Origin: Deltaproteobacteria bacterium
Lineage (GTDB): Bacteria > Desulfobacterota > B13-G15 > RBG-16-54-18
Length of the DNA: 53,771 nt
Direction: 5' to 3'
NCBI GenBank assembly: GCA_016927065.1
Contig: JAFGNJ010000023.1
Span: forward strand, 1 to 53,771
Position numbers and translations under genes: made by a program. Shown here one piece after another: positions 43,735-52,268 of this stretch (its first letter is position 1; each line of letters starts with the position of its first letter). Below the pieces are notes generated by a model. That model did not search any database. It was not told the origin of the DNA and saw only the letters and a program-made list of their open reading frames with translations.

Positions 43735-44244
43735 ATGAAAACGAAGATGCGGACTTTAGGGTTTTTGTCTGTCCTTTTCATCCTCCCGTTCCTATGCGGA
43801 TGCCCGTACGAATCCAAGGTCCCCTTGAGTGGGGTCAGTAAGGCCACGATCGATCCGGCGCTGATAGGGGATTGGGAGCACACAGATGAAGAGGAGCCCT
43901 TCACCATGATCATCCAGCAGTTCAACGAGCATGAATTCCTGATCATGGGCATCGAGGAAGGGGAGGTCCAGCGTGATGTGATGAGGGGCTTTGTCACTGT
44001 CATAGAAGATGAGCGATTCCTGAATGTGCAGGATACCGATGTCCCCCCCGACAAGAGGGTGTGGTATCTTGCCAAATATACCATCTCTGGAGACACCCTG
44101 ACGGCATGGACGGTGGATGACGAGCTTTTCACTAAACCCGTTACTTCTTCGAGGGCGCTCTACAGTTTTGTTAAGAAACACCTGAATGACAAGGCCCTCT
44201 TTAGTGATGATCCTTTTTTGGTCTTGAAGCGTGTGGGGGAATGA
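43735..44244 (+). CDS. hypothetical lipoprotein
   Basis: 169 residues. The signal peptide ends in a lipobox FLCGC with the lipidated Cys near residue 22, followed by PYESKVPLSG. The mature part (PALIGDWEHTDEEEPFTMII, RFLNVQDTD, YTISGDTLTAWTVDDELF) looks like a small lipocalin-type or META-like beta barrel. SD ggaggg. Single gene with its own promoter. Function unknown. Confidence 0.7.
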   Translation: MKTKMRTLGFLSVLFILPFLCGCPYESKVPLSGVSKATIDPALIGDWEHTDEEEPFTMIIQQFNEHEFLIMGIEEGEVQRDVMRGFVTVIEDERFLNVQDTDVPPDKRVWYLAKYTISGDTLTAWTVDDELFTKPVTSSRALYSFVKKHLNDKALFSDDPFLVLKRVGE

Positions 44245-44347
44245 TACCGAGGATCGAAGACCACGGCGCGGCGCGTCTCCCTCAGGCGCTTCCCATACTA
44301 CCCGTTCCTTGACACAGTAGGAGAATCACTGGTAAAAGGAGGACGTT

Positions 44348-44557
44348 ATGAAGATCAGCGCCCGGAATGTTTTTAAAGGAAAGGTAAAAAAGGTGGCGCA
44401 CGGGGCGGTCAACTCAGAGGTCACCGTGGCGCTGCCGGGCGAAATTGATATAGTATCAGTGATCACCAAGGCCTCAGCCGAGAATTTGGCCCTGGGGGAG
44501 GGGAAAGAGGTCTCGGTCGTCATCAAGGCGACCAACGTGATGATTGCGGTGGAGTAA
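44348..44557 (+). CDS. molybdopterin-binding (Mop/TOBE) protein, molbindin
   Basis: 69 residues, one Mop domain: ISARNVFKGKVKKVAHGAVNSEVTVAL, then ITKASAENLALGEGKEVSVVIKATNVMIA. These small proteins bind molybdate or tungstate and are thought to store or hand over the oxyanion. SD aaggagg, 5 bases before the ATG. No molybdate transporter is nearby. Molybdenum or tungsten enzymes elsewhere in the genome are implied. Confidence 0.92.
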   Translation: MKISARNVFKGKVKKVAHGAVNSEVTVALPGEIDIVSVITKASAENLALGEGKEVSVVIKATNVMIAVE

Positions 44558-44729
44558 CTGCCTTTTCTTCCTTGTGGGGCTGGTGCCTATTAACTGAATT
44601 CACTCTTTATCTACCCCTTCCCATTGGGGGAGTGCGAGAGAAAAAATATTTGTTTTGAAAAAAGAAGAGTTGCCGGAAACCCCTGTGATCCCTGTTGCCT
44701 ACAGGGCATGACTCAACACCAAGAAATGC

Positions 44730-44757
44730 TTGTAATGGAAATGGTTTGGAGTATAGT
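44730..44757 (+). promoter_or_regulatory. promoter-like pair before the response regulator
   Basis: TTGTAA (44730-44735), 16-base spacer, TATAGT (44752-44757), about 95 bases before the ATG. The rest of 44558-44851 shows no gene. Confidence 0.4.
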
Positions 44758-44851
44758 AACATGAGGATTCGAGGGGTCGATGGTTTAGAGAAAAAAGAGC
44801 GCTACGGGAACCTTTTTATTCTTGTCACTTTGTAAGTTAAGGAGGTATGGT

Positions 44852-45331
44852 ATGTCTGAGGGATTGGACGTCATCATCATCGACGACGACAAAAATCTCT
44901 GCATAGTAACCGCTGAAACCATCAAGCGGTTCTATGTATGGGGTGATGTGATCAGCTTCACCAAGTTCGATGAGGCAATTGCTTATTGCTTCAGCCAGGA
45001 GAGTAGTATCGCCATATTCATCTTAGATGTTTTTCTCGGCGAACAAAGCGGCTTTGCCTTTCTCGACGGCATCAAGGAAAAATTTACCTCGGCCCCCCAA
45101 GACACCATTGTCATTACCGGAAACGCCAGCGAAGATGTTGTGAATATGTGTGTAGCCTCGGATGTCACTTATTTACTTGAAAAGCCCGTTAAGCCGTACG
45201 AACTTCAGTTGGCGGTGCGGGCCATTGTGGCAAAATACATGAAGTTCGCCCGAAAAGTTTTGCATGACCCTAATTTTGCCGAGGTTGTGGCGAAATTCGA
45301 ACCGGCGGGTCTTGCCGGTGGCACGGGATGA
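44852..45331 (+). CDS. single-domain response regulator
   Basis: 159 residues: a CheY-like receiver plus a short C-terminal helix tail. Acidic pocket D11-D13, phospho-acceptor D59 (FILDVFLG), T89 (VITGN) and K111 (LEKPVKP) are all present. There is no DNA-binding output domain, so it acts by protein contact. ATG 44852 follows aaggagg. It is 12 bases upstream of the exchanger gene and probably co-transcribed. No kinase is seen. Confidence 0.9.
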   Translation: MSEGLDVIIIDDDKNLCIVTAETIKRFYVWGDVISFTKFDEAIAYCFSQESSIAIFILDVFLGEQSGFAFLDGIKEKFTSAPQDTIVITGNASEDVVNMCVASDVTYLLEKPVKPYELQLAVRAIVAKYMKFARKVLHDPNFAEVVAKFEPAGLAGGTG

Positions 45332-45343
45332 CAATACTACACA

Positions 45344-46336
45344 ATGCTGTGGCTTCAGTTTTCTTTAGCCGCCCTCATCATCATCGGTGCCGGGTATAAA
45401 CTGTCCCAGTACGGCAATCAGATCGCCGCACGTACCGGCATCAGCCAGACATTTTTGGGGATCATCCTCTTCTCGACTGTCACCTCCCTGCCGGAGCTGA
45501 CCGTCTGCATCACCTCCGCCTCGGTGGTCGGCGAACCGGATCTGGCACTCGGCAATATCTTCGGGAGCAACCTCTTTAACCTCCTCCTGATCGCGGCCTT
45601 TGATATCGTTCAGGGAAGGGGAGCGATTCTTGACCTCCTCTCCCCGGGGCACGTCATCGCTGCGAGCTTCGGTGTGGTGTTGGCAGGGATCGCCATACTC
45701 GGAATCGGCCTCGGGCTGAACCTTGAGTTGGGATTCATGGGGATCGAGAGCATCATCCTGGTCTTCATATATCTGTTGGCAATACGGATCCTCTACCGCC
45801 ACGAGGTCCTCGGACTACACGGCGAGATCGCTCAGACTAAAGAGACTGACCAGAGAGAAGGCGGAAAATATCTGTATCTCTTCTTTGCCATCGGTGCCCT
45901 CGCCATTGTGGGCGCCGGTTTTTGGCTCTCGAACACGGCCGATGCCATCGCACAAACCACGGGGTGGGGGCGATCGTTTATCGGCAGTTTTATGCTCGCG
46001 GTGGTCACCTCCCTGCCGGAACTGGCGGTGGGTATCCCCTTGGTGAGGATGGGGGCCTTCAATATGGCCATCGGGAGCCTGTTGGGGAGCAACCTCTTCA
46101 ACATCGCCATCATTCCTGCAACCGACATCTTCTTTACCCAAGGGCCTATCTTGGCCCACGGCTCCCCGAACCACATCCTGACGGCCGTGCTGGGGATCGT
46201 CATGACCAACATCGTCATCATCGACCTCATCTACCGGGCCAAGCGGGTCCCCTGGCGGATCGGCTGGGGGTCCATCTCCCTGATCGCCCTCTACGTTGTG
46301 GGAAGCGTTACCCTCTTCAAGTTGGGGATCAGGTAA
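45344..46336 (+). CDS. sodium/calcium exchanger family protein (CaCA, YrbG-like)
   Basis: 330 residues, about ten helices in two inverted halves. Each half holds an alpha repeat: VTSLPELTVCITSA with GNIFGSNLFNL, and VTSLPELAVGIPL with GSLLGSNLFNI. The paired acidic Glu in SLPE coordinate Ca2+/Na+. Both repeats read TSLPE. It sits in the inner membrane and would export calcium or a similar cation. The SD is weak (cacaatg), in line with coupling to the upstream response regulator. Confidence 0.9.
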   Translation: MLWLQFSLAALIIIGAGYKLSQYGNQIAARTGISQTFLGIILFSTVTSLPELTVCITSASVVGEPDLALGNIFGSNLFNLLLIAAFDIVQGRGAILDLLSPGHVIAASFGVVLAGIAILGIGLGLNLELGFMGIESIILVFIYLLAIRILYRHEVLGLHGEIAQTKETDQREGGKYLYLFFAIGALAIVGAGFWLSNTADAIAQTTGWGRSFIGSFMLAVVTSLPELAVGIPLVRMGAFNMAIGSLLGSNLFNIAIIPATDIFFTQGPILAHGSPNHILTAVLGIVMTNIVIIDLIYRAKRVPWRIGWGSISLIALYVVGSVTLFKLGIR

Positions 46337-46423
46337 GCGGGGCGTGGGCTAGTGGACGATTGAAAAAACTAGAAGGGTGAAAAAAAGCTTGCGAAATCTA
46401 TAAAAGGTGCTATAAGAAAACAA

Positions 46424-46451
46424 AAGGCGTCCCCGGGAAAGGGGACGTTTT
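46424..46451 (+). terminator. short GC hairpin before the fusion gene
   Basis: cgtcccc (46428-46434) pairs with ggggacg (46441-46447), loop gggaaa, followed by TTTTC. It may end the exchanger transcript, or sit in the leader of the next gene. Confidence 0.45.
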
Positions 46452-46469
46452 CGCAGAAGGAGGTAGAAC

Positions 46470-48584
46470 ATGGAAGATCAGACATCAAGCGATAAACCTC
46501 TGCAACGGAGGGAAAGCGGGAAGGTCAAACAAAAGATCGTCGGACCTGACCAAGACGCTGAGGAGCACGAGCATTCCGATTCGCTGCGCAGCAACTCTAA
46601 CAATTTTTCCCTGAAAACCGATAGAGAAACCAAGGCATCAACCGATAAAGCCCCTCAACGGGGAAAAAATGGGAAGGCCAAGCGGAAGATACTCGGCCCT
46701 GTTCAAGACCTCGAAGAGCATGTCCACCCCGATTGGTGGCGCAATATCTTTAATTATCTGTACCTGAAGACCGATGCAGATGTCGTTGATGACCAGAACC
46801 TCACCCGGCAAGAAGTGGACCTCCTCTGTGAGATGTTTACGTTATCCCCGGCGGAAAAAATACTGGATCTGTGTTGTGGGCAGGGGAGACATGCCCTCGA
46901 ACTGGTGCGGAGAGGATATAGAAATATTGAGGGGTTGGACCGGTCCCATTACCTGATTCAAAAGGCCAAATCGACCGTCAAGACAGAAGGTTTGAAGGTC
47001 AGATTCCGCGAAGGGGATGCGCGCAAGATCCCCTATCCTCCAGATACCTTTGATGTGGTAATGATCCTGGGGAACAGTTTGGGATACTTTGAAGCCGCGC
47101 AAGAAGACTTGAAGGTATTTAAAGAGGTATTCAGGGTGCTGAAGCCGTGGGGGAGGTTTATTATCGATATAGCGGATGGCGAATATCTTAAGGATCATTT
47201 CAAAGCTCACTCCTGGGAATGGATAGACAAGAAGCGTTTTGTCTGCCGGGAACGCTCCCTCTCCGCTGACGGAGACCGCCTGATATCCAGGGAGTTGGTC
47301 AACCACGTTGAAAAGGGTATTATCGCAGACCACTTCTATGCGGAAAGGCTCTATACCCGAGAAGGTCTTTCCCGGCTGTTAAAAACGGTGGGCTTCAGTA
47401 CCATTGCATTTCAGACCGAGATTGCAACCAACTCGCAGCGGAATCAAGACTTGGGCATGATGGAGCGACGCCTGCTGGTGACTAGTGTCGTGAAAAAGGA
47501 ATGGACGCCTCTCAAACGACGGCAAAAAGGGGCGCTAAAAAATGTGGCCGTGCTGTTGGGAGACCCCAACAAACCGGATCCCTTAAAGCCTTTGCGCATC
47601 TTCGATGATGACGACTTCTACACCATTGATCAGCTAAAGTCCGCCCTACGGGAGAACGACGGCTATCATTTTAGCTACCTTCATAACCACGATACCATTA
47701 TCACTGAATTGATGAAATGGGTCGGAAAGATCGACTTTGCCTTTAACCTGTGCGATGAAGGGTATAATAATGATGCCACAAAAGAGCTTCATGTCCCCAG
47801 TGTCCTGGAAATGCTCGGCATCCCCTACACAGGTTCCGGGCCGCAATGTCTTGCCTTTTGCTACGACAAGTCCTTGATCCGCGGCATTGCGAAAGAGATG
47901 GAGATCCCGGTCCCCGAGGCCTTTTTTATCAAGCCGGAGGACAGCACCTTTGAGCTCCCCTTTGGCTTCCCCGTGCTGGTGAAGCCAAACTTTGGAGACT
48001 CCAGTTTTGGCATCACTCAGCGGAGCGTCGCCAATACCATTGAGGAACTCGTCGACGCCATATCAGAGATTAGAGAAAAATTCGGATATGACAAACCCCT
48101 CCTCGTTGAGGAATTTCTCACCGGCAAGGATATCACCGTTGGTATAATTGGAAATCCCCCGGAGTCGTACACTGTTTTGCCCATTCTTGAGGAGGATTAT
48201 TCGGCCCTCCCGCCGGACCTGCCCAGGATTTGCGGGTACGAGGCCAAGTGGCTCCCAGAATCACCGTACTGGAAAATCAAGTCCGTCCCCGCCGAGCTCC
48301 CTGATGAGACCCAGAAGTTCATCGAGGAATGTTGCGTGAAGTTGTTTGAGCGGTTGGAGTGTAGGGATTACTGTCGGTTTGATTGGAGGCTGAATGTCGA
48401 TGGTGAGCCGAAGCTCCTGGAGGTGAACCCCAATCCGGGGTGGTGCTGGGACGGACATATGGCAAAGATGGCAAAGATCGCGGCTATGTCATACAGTGAT
48501 ATGCTGCGGGCCATCCTGCGGGCTGCTGAACAACGGCTCGGCATCCAACAAGAAGAGGAACAGATCGCAAAAGCCGCGTCGTAG
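46470..48584 (+). CDS. fusion: SAM-dependent methyltransferase + D-Ala-D-Ala ligase-like ATP-grasp
   Basis: 704 residues. About 85-340 is a class I methyltransferase (ILDLCCGQGRHALELVRRG SAM motif, then FDVVMILGNSLGYF). About 355-695 is an ATP-grasp domain like D-alanine-D-alanine ligase (FNLCDEGYNND, GIPYTGSGPQCLAFCYDKSLIRGI, VLVKPNFGDSSFGI, LLVEEFLTGKDITVGI, LLEVNPNPGWCWDGH). Such fusions could methylate and ligate amino-acid-like substrates; the product is unknown. Residues 7-52 and 58-103 are a diverged tandem repeat: the second copy is the normal methyltransferase start (HPDWWRNIFNYLYLKTDAD), the first has lost its aromatic residues. SD gaaggagg. Confidence 0.88.
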   Translation: MEDQTSSDKPLQRRESGKVKQKIVGPDQDAEEHEHSDSLRSNSNNFSLKTDRETKASTDKAPQRGKNGKAKRKILGPVQDLEEHVHPDWWRNIFNYLYLKTDADVVDDQNLTRQEVDLLCEMFTLSPAEKILDLCCGQGRHALELVRRGYRNIEGLDRSHYLIQKAKSTVKTEGLKVRFREGDARKIPYPPDTFDVVMILGNSLGYFEAAQEDLKVFKEVFRVLKPWGRFIIDIADGEYLKDHFKAHSWEWIDKKRFVCRERSLSADGDRLISRELVNHVEKGIIADHFYAERLYTREGLSRLLKTVGFSTIAFQTEIATNSQRNQDLGMMERRLLVTSVVKKEWTPLKRRQKGALKNVAVLLGDPNKPDPLKPLRIFDDDDFYTIDQLKSALRENDGYHFSYLHNHDTIITELMKWVGKIDFAFNLCDEGYNNDATKELHVPSVLEMLGIPYTGSGPQCLAFCYDKSLIRGIAKEMEIPVPEAFFIKPEDSTFELPFGFPVLVKPNFGDSSFGITQRSVANTIEELVDAISEIREKFGYDKPLLVEEFLTGKDITVGIIGNPPESYTVLPILEEDYSALPPDLPRICGYEAKWLPESPYWKIKSVPAELPDETQKFIEECCVKLFERLECRDYCRFDWRLNVDGEPKLLEVNPNPGWCWDGHMAKMAKIAAMSYSDMLRAILRAAEQRLGIQQEEEQIAKAAS

Positions 48585-48680
48585 CGTATACACACCTTAT
48601 TCTCTCGATGCGTCTGAAGGGAACTTTGCTGTCTTCCTTCAATCATTTGACAGTATTCTCTTGCTCACATATGATAAGAC

Positions 48681-48757
48681 AAGGGGTCCAGGGTCCTAGG
48701 ATTCTAGTGAAAAAATGGAACTCTAACCCTTGACCCCTTGAATCCTGGAACCCTTTT
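48681..48757. repeat. imperfect inverted repeat, dispersed type
   Basis: aggggtccagggtcctaggattc (48681-48704 region) is an imperfect inverted copy of ttgaatcctggaaccctttt (48738-48757); cttgacccctt lies next to it. It resembles the ggggtc/aggattc-type intergenic repeats of related genomes, from memory. It separates the fusion gene from the mtnA operon. Confidence 0.5.
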
Positions 48758-48820
48758 GAGCGACTTCTTGGAAGAAATTTGATACTATTGAATTAATTTC
48801 CCAATAGGTGCAATTAAGCG

Positions 48821-49891
48821 GTGTTTCCCCAAACCATAGCGTGGAAGGATAACAAGGTCGTCATCCTCGATCAGCGCCGACTCCCTGCGGAGGAGGTCTA
48901 CCTGGAGTGCTCCGACGCCGATATGGTGGCCGAGGCCATCACGACCATGGCCATCAGGGGGGCACCGGCCATCGGTATCGCCGCGGCCATGGGGCTTGCC
49001 CTGGGGGCCCTGGGGATAGCACACAAGGGCTTTCCTCCCTTTTATAAAGAACTGAATGCCATCTACGCAACCCTGAAGGCCACCCGTCCCACAGCCGTCA
49101 ACCTCCATTGGGCCTTGGAACGGATGAAGGGGGTGTGTGTGATCAATAGGGAGAAGGGGGTAGAGACTATCAAAGAGCTGCTGGTGAACGAGGCCCACAC
49201 CATCCTGAAGGAAGACATCGATATCAATAAAAGGATAGGAAGGCACGGCAAGGACCTAATCAACGACGGCGATGCCATCCTGACTCACTGCAATGCCGGG
49301 GCCCTGGCCACAGGGGGATACGGCACCGCCCTGGGGGTGATCAGGAGCGCCTGGCAGGAGAAGAAGAATATCGCGGTAGTCGCCACGGAGACTCGTCCCT
49401 TGCTGCAAGGGGCCCGCCTCACCGTCTGGGAGTTGACAAAGGAGGGAATCCCCGTGACCCTTATTACCGATAGCATGGCTGGTTACCTCATGCAGCGCGG
49501 AGAAATCGACCTGGTCATCGTGGGGGCGGACAGGATCGCCCGCAACGGGGATGTGGCCAACAAGATCGGAACCTATACTCTGGCAGTCCTGGCCAAAGAG
49601 CACAAGATACCCTTTTACGTCGCCGCCCCTCTCTCCACCTTCGATCCGACCATCAAGACAGGAAAAGGTATCCCCATCGAGGAAAGAAACCCAGATGAGG
49701 TGACAGCTCCCTGGGGGCATCGGATAGCCCAGGAGGGGATTGGGGGTCGCAATCCCGCCTTTGATGTCACCCCGCATCGTTATGTGAGCGCCATCATCAC
49801 GGAACAAAGGGTTATCAGGCCTCCTTTTGAAAAGACAATTGAGCAAGTTCTGGGAAGCACATGGCAAATAGACCGATCATCACCCTGTTGA
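48821..49891 (+). CDS. mtnA: S-methyl-5-thioribose-1-phosphate isomerase
   Basis: 356 residues. MtnA converts methylthioribose-1-phosphate to methylthioribulose-1-phosphate in the methionine salvage pathway. Signatures: MAIRGAPAIGIAAA, TATRPTAVNL-like KATRPTAVNLHWA, catalytic Cys157 in ILTHCNAGALAT, and catalytic Asp237 in VGADRIARNGDVANKIGT. Length is normal. The start is GTG at 48821 with no clear SD; a stop lies just upstream in frame. Its 3' end overlaps the SAM hydrolase gene by 31 bases. Confidence 0.95.
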   Translation: MFPQTIAWKDNKVVILDQRRLPAEEVYLECSDADMVAEAITTMAIRGAPAIGIAAAMGLALGALGIAHKGFPPFYKELNAIYATLKATRPTAVNLHWALERMKGVCVINREKGVETIKELLVNEAHTILKEDIDINKRIGRHGKDLINDGDAILTHCNAGALATGGYGTALGVIRSAWQEKKNIAVVATETRPLLQGARLTVWELTKEGIPVTLITDSMAGYLMQRGEIDLVIVGADRIARNGDVANKIGTYTLAVLAKEHKIPFYVAAPLSTFDPTIKTGKGIPIEERNPDEVTAPWGHRIAQEGIGGRNPAFDVTPHRYVSAIITEQRVIRPPFEKTIEQVLGSTWQIDRSSPC

Positions 49892-50664
49892 CCGATTTCG
49901 GGTGGGGGGACGGGTACATCGGCGCCATGAAGGGAGTCATCCTCGGTATCAACCCCGACTGCCGCATCGTCGACCTGGCCCACAAGATCGCACCCCACGA
50001 CGTGATAGGGGCCGCCCTCGTCTTGGGGCAGACCTATCCCTACTATCCCGCGGGGACCATCCACGTGGCCGTCGTAGACCCCGGGGTGGGGGGCACGCGG
50101 AGACCCCTGGTCCTTGAGGGAGGAGGTTATATCTTTGTGGGGCCGGACAACGGCTGCTTCACCCTCATACTGAAACGGGAGCAGGCGGTGCGGACCTATG
50201 AGCTGACTGAAGAGCGGTTCCGTCTCCCCCGGGTGAGCCAGACCTTTCATGGCCGGGATATCTTCGCCCCTGCGGCCGCCCACCTCTCTTTGGGTGTCTC
50301 AGCAGAGGCAATGGGGCCTGCCGTCGATATCGCCGAGTTGACAAGACTGACAATCCCCGAACCGCTTCTGAATGGAGCGATCCTCCTCGGGGAGGTGATC
50401 CGTGTCGATTCTTTCGGCAACCTGGTCACCAATATCTCCCAAGAGATCCTAGGGGAATTCGCCGGGGACAACATGATCGAGCTAGAGATCAAGGGCGAAA
50501 GGGTCACGGGCCTGAAACAATCGTATGACGAGGGGGGCGAAGGAGAGATCATCGCCCTGTGGGGGAGCGCGGGGTTTCTGGAGATCGCCATAAAGGAGAA
50601 GAACCTCCACCGCGAGCGTGGGTGGGGGAAGGGAGAACAGGTGAGGATAAGGAGGAAGACATGA
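49861..50664 (+). CDS. SAM hydroxide adenosyltransferase / SAM hydrolase (DUF62 family)
   Basis: 267 residues of the family that includes fluorinase and chlorinase; those with the Asp-Arg-His triad use water or hydroxide to split S-adenosylmethionine into adenosine and methionine. The triad is seen as D73 (VVDPGVGGTR), R80 and H130 (FHGRDIFAPAAAHL). N-terminus ITLLTDFGWGDGYIGAMKG is typical; the C-terminal beta barrel carries GNLVTNI. It overlaps mtnA by 31 bases and the aminotransferase by four (ATGA), so all three are translationally coupled. Confidence 0.92.
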   Translation: MANRPIITLLTDFGWGDGYIGAMKGVILGINPDCRIVDLAHKIAPHDVIGAALVLGQTYPYYPAGTIHVAVVDPGVGGTRRPLVLEGGGYIFVGPDNGCFTLILKREQAVRTYELTEERFRLPRVSQTFHGRDIFAPAAAHLSLGVSAEAMGPAVDIAELTRLTIPEPLLNGAILLGEVIRVDSFGNLVTNISQEILGEFAGDNMIELEIKGERVTGLKQSYDEGGEGEIIALWGSAGFLEIAIKEKNLHRERGWGKGEQVRIRRKT

Positions 50665-51800
50665 TCGCTTCCAGGGCCAAGGAAATGAAGTCCTTTATCG
50701 TCATGGACGTCATGGAGCGGGCCGCGGAGATGGAGCACCGCGGCGAGGATATCATCCACCTGGAGGTGGGTGAACCAGATTTCGACACCCCGGCGCCCAT
50801 CAAGGAGGCCTGTCAGCGTGCCATCAGGGAGGGAAAGACCCACTATACCCACAGCCTGGGCCTGGTGCCCTTGCGGGAGACCGTCTGTGAGCACTATGGA
50901 GAGAAATACAGGGTGAAGGTCTCGCCTGATCAGGTTTTGATCACCTCGGGGACCTCTCCGGCCATGCTCCTGCTCTTTTCCGCACTCTTGGAAAGCGGTG
51001 AAGAAGTAATCCTCCCCAATCCCCACTACCCCTGCTACCCTAACATCATCTCCTACGTGGAGGGAAGGTCCGTCCTCGTGGAGACAGAAGAGGAGGAAGG
51101 CTTTCAATATCTCCCCGCTGCGATCAAGAAGCACATTACCCCCCGCACCAAGGGGATCATCGTCAACTCACCCGCTAACCCCACCGGCATCGTCATGGGC
51201 AAAAAGAGGATGGAGGAAATCGCCGCCCTCTCCCCCCTTATCATCTCCGATGAGATATACCACGGCCTCGTCTACAAGGGGGAGGAGCACACCATGCTGG
51301 AGTTCACCGATCGCTGTTTTGTGCTCAACGGCTTTTCCAAGCTCTACGCCATGACGGGGTGGCGTTTGGGATACCTCATCGCCCCACAGGAGTACATCAG
51401 GCCCATGCAGGTGATGCAGCAAAACCTCTTTATCTCCCCCAACTCCTTTGTCCAATGGGGGGGGATCGCCGCCCTGCAGGAGACGCGCGAAGAAGTGCAG
51501 GAGATGAAGGAGATCTACAACCGCCGCCGGGAATTTATGCTCAAGCGGCTTGCGGAGATGGGCTTGGGTGTGGCGGTGGAGCCGACCGGGGCCTTCTACA
51601 TACTGGCCAATGCGCGGCGATACGCCGCCGATTCCTATAAACTAGCCTTTGACATCCTCAAAAAGGCCAAGGTAGGGGTGACACCGGGGATAGACTTCGG
51701 GAGCCAGTCAGAGGGGTTTTTGCGCTTCTCCTACGCCAATTCCCTCGATGACATCGAGGAGGGGATGGAGAGGCTCCAAAAATACCTAGAGGGCCTCTAA
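50661..51800 (+). CDS. class I/II pyridoxal-phosphate aminotransferase
   Basis: 379 residues, fold-type I aminotransferase. Landmarks: LEVGEPDFDTP, TSGTSPAMLLLFSALL, NSPANPTGIV, ISDEIYHGLVY and the PLP Lys227 in NGFSKLYAMTGWRLGY; C-terminal RFSYANSLDDIEEGMERL. The ATG at 50661 overlaps the SAM hydrolase stop; a longer frame from 50559 runs wholly within that gene and is unlikely. In this operon it may carry out the last salvage step (ketomethylthiobutyrate to methionine), though aspartate or aromatic substrates are equally possible. Confidence 0.92.
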   Translation: MIASRAKEMKSFIVMDVMERAAEMEHRGEDIIHLEVGEPDFDTPAPIKEACQRAIREGKTHYTHSLGLVPLRETVCEHYGEKYRVKVSPDQVLITSGTSPAMLLLFSALLESGEEVILPNPHYPCYPNIISYVEGRSVLVETEEEEGFQYLPAAIKKHITPRTKGIIVNSPANPTGIVMGKKRMEEIAALSPLIISDEIYHGLVYKGEEHTMLEFTDRCFVLNGFSKLYAMTGWRLGYLIAPQEYIRPMQVMQQNLFISPNSFVQWGGIAALQETREEVQEMKEIYNRRREFMLKRLAEMGLGVAVEPTGAFYILANARRYAADSYKLAFDILKKAKVGVTPGIDFGSQSEGFLRFSYANSLDDIEEGMERLQKYLEGL

Positions 51801-51992
51801 TTCTTTGAGGGCCTCGTTGAGAAGGCCGTTGAATTGGATGATCGCCTCCATGGCGTCGCTGATCCGGGTCTTGACCGCCGTCAGACCCAGTTCCTCCGCC
51901 TTAGTGGCCCACTGGCGGTACTCATCCATATGGCTTTCGTTATGCTCTATCCAGTGTTTGATGATGATGGGCAGTTTTTCCCTGTCGTCCAT
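51786..51992 (-). CDS. small helical protein, DUF8180-like
   Basis: 68 residues, mostly two helices: KLPIIIKHWIEHNESHMDEYRQWATKAEEL, then a second Glu/Ala-rich helix. His residues spaced along helix one (HW, EHNESH) suggest a metal site. I recall similar small proteins named DUF8180 in anaerobes, but am not sure. SD ggggagg precedes the ATG at 51992; an upstream ATG would add 27 residues without an SD. It converges on and overlaps the aminotransferase 3' end by 15 bases. Confidence 0.65.
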   Translation of the reverse strand: MDDREKLPIIIKHWIEHNESHMDEYRQWATKAEELGLTAVKTRISDAMEAIIQFNGLLNEALKELEAL

Positions 51993-52220
51993 TGAGACCT
52001 CCCCTGTGTTTGTCTGATTATATAACGTTACCACATATGCCGACTGATTTGCCAGAACCTTCTCGTTATCCACCGGCGAGTATCATATTGTTCATTAATC
52101 TTCCAAATGCAAAGGAGCCGCCCTGCTGAAAAAGTCAATTGAGATACTCTAGAACTCTTACCCTATTGAAGGTTGGTCTTCGCTAAAAGATATATTCTCG
52201 GTAAGCTTAGGGAGGTCGGT

Positions 52221-52252
52221 CAGCAAAGAGCCCAGGGGGAGGCTCTTCGCTG
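52221..52252 (-). terminator. hairpin after the integrase gene
   Basis: cagcaaagagcc (52221-52232) pairs with ggctcttcgctg (52241-52252) with one mismatch, loop of 8. It lies just beyond the integrase stop codon. The gap 52074-52220 has no gene. Confidence 0.4.
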
Positions 52253-52268
52253 AACTGCACCCCATACA

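Noticed and set aside
50559..50660. Longer N-terminus for the aminotransferase
   Set aside because: It is wholly inside the SAM hydrolase gene in another frame; ATG 50661 gives the normal ATGA coupling and family start.
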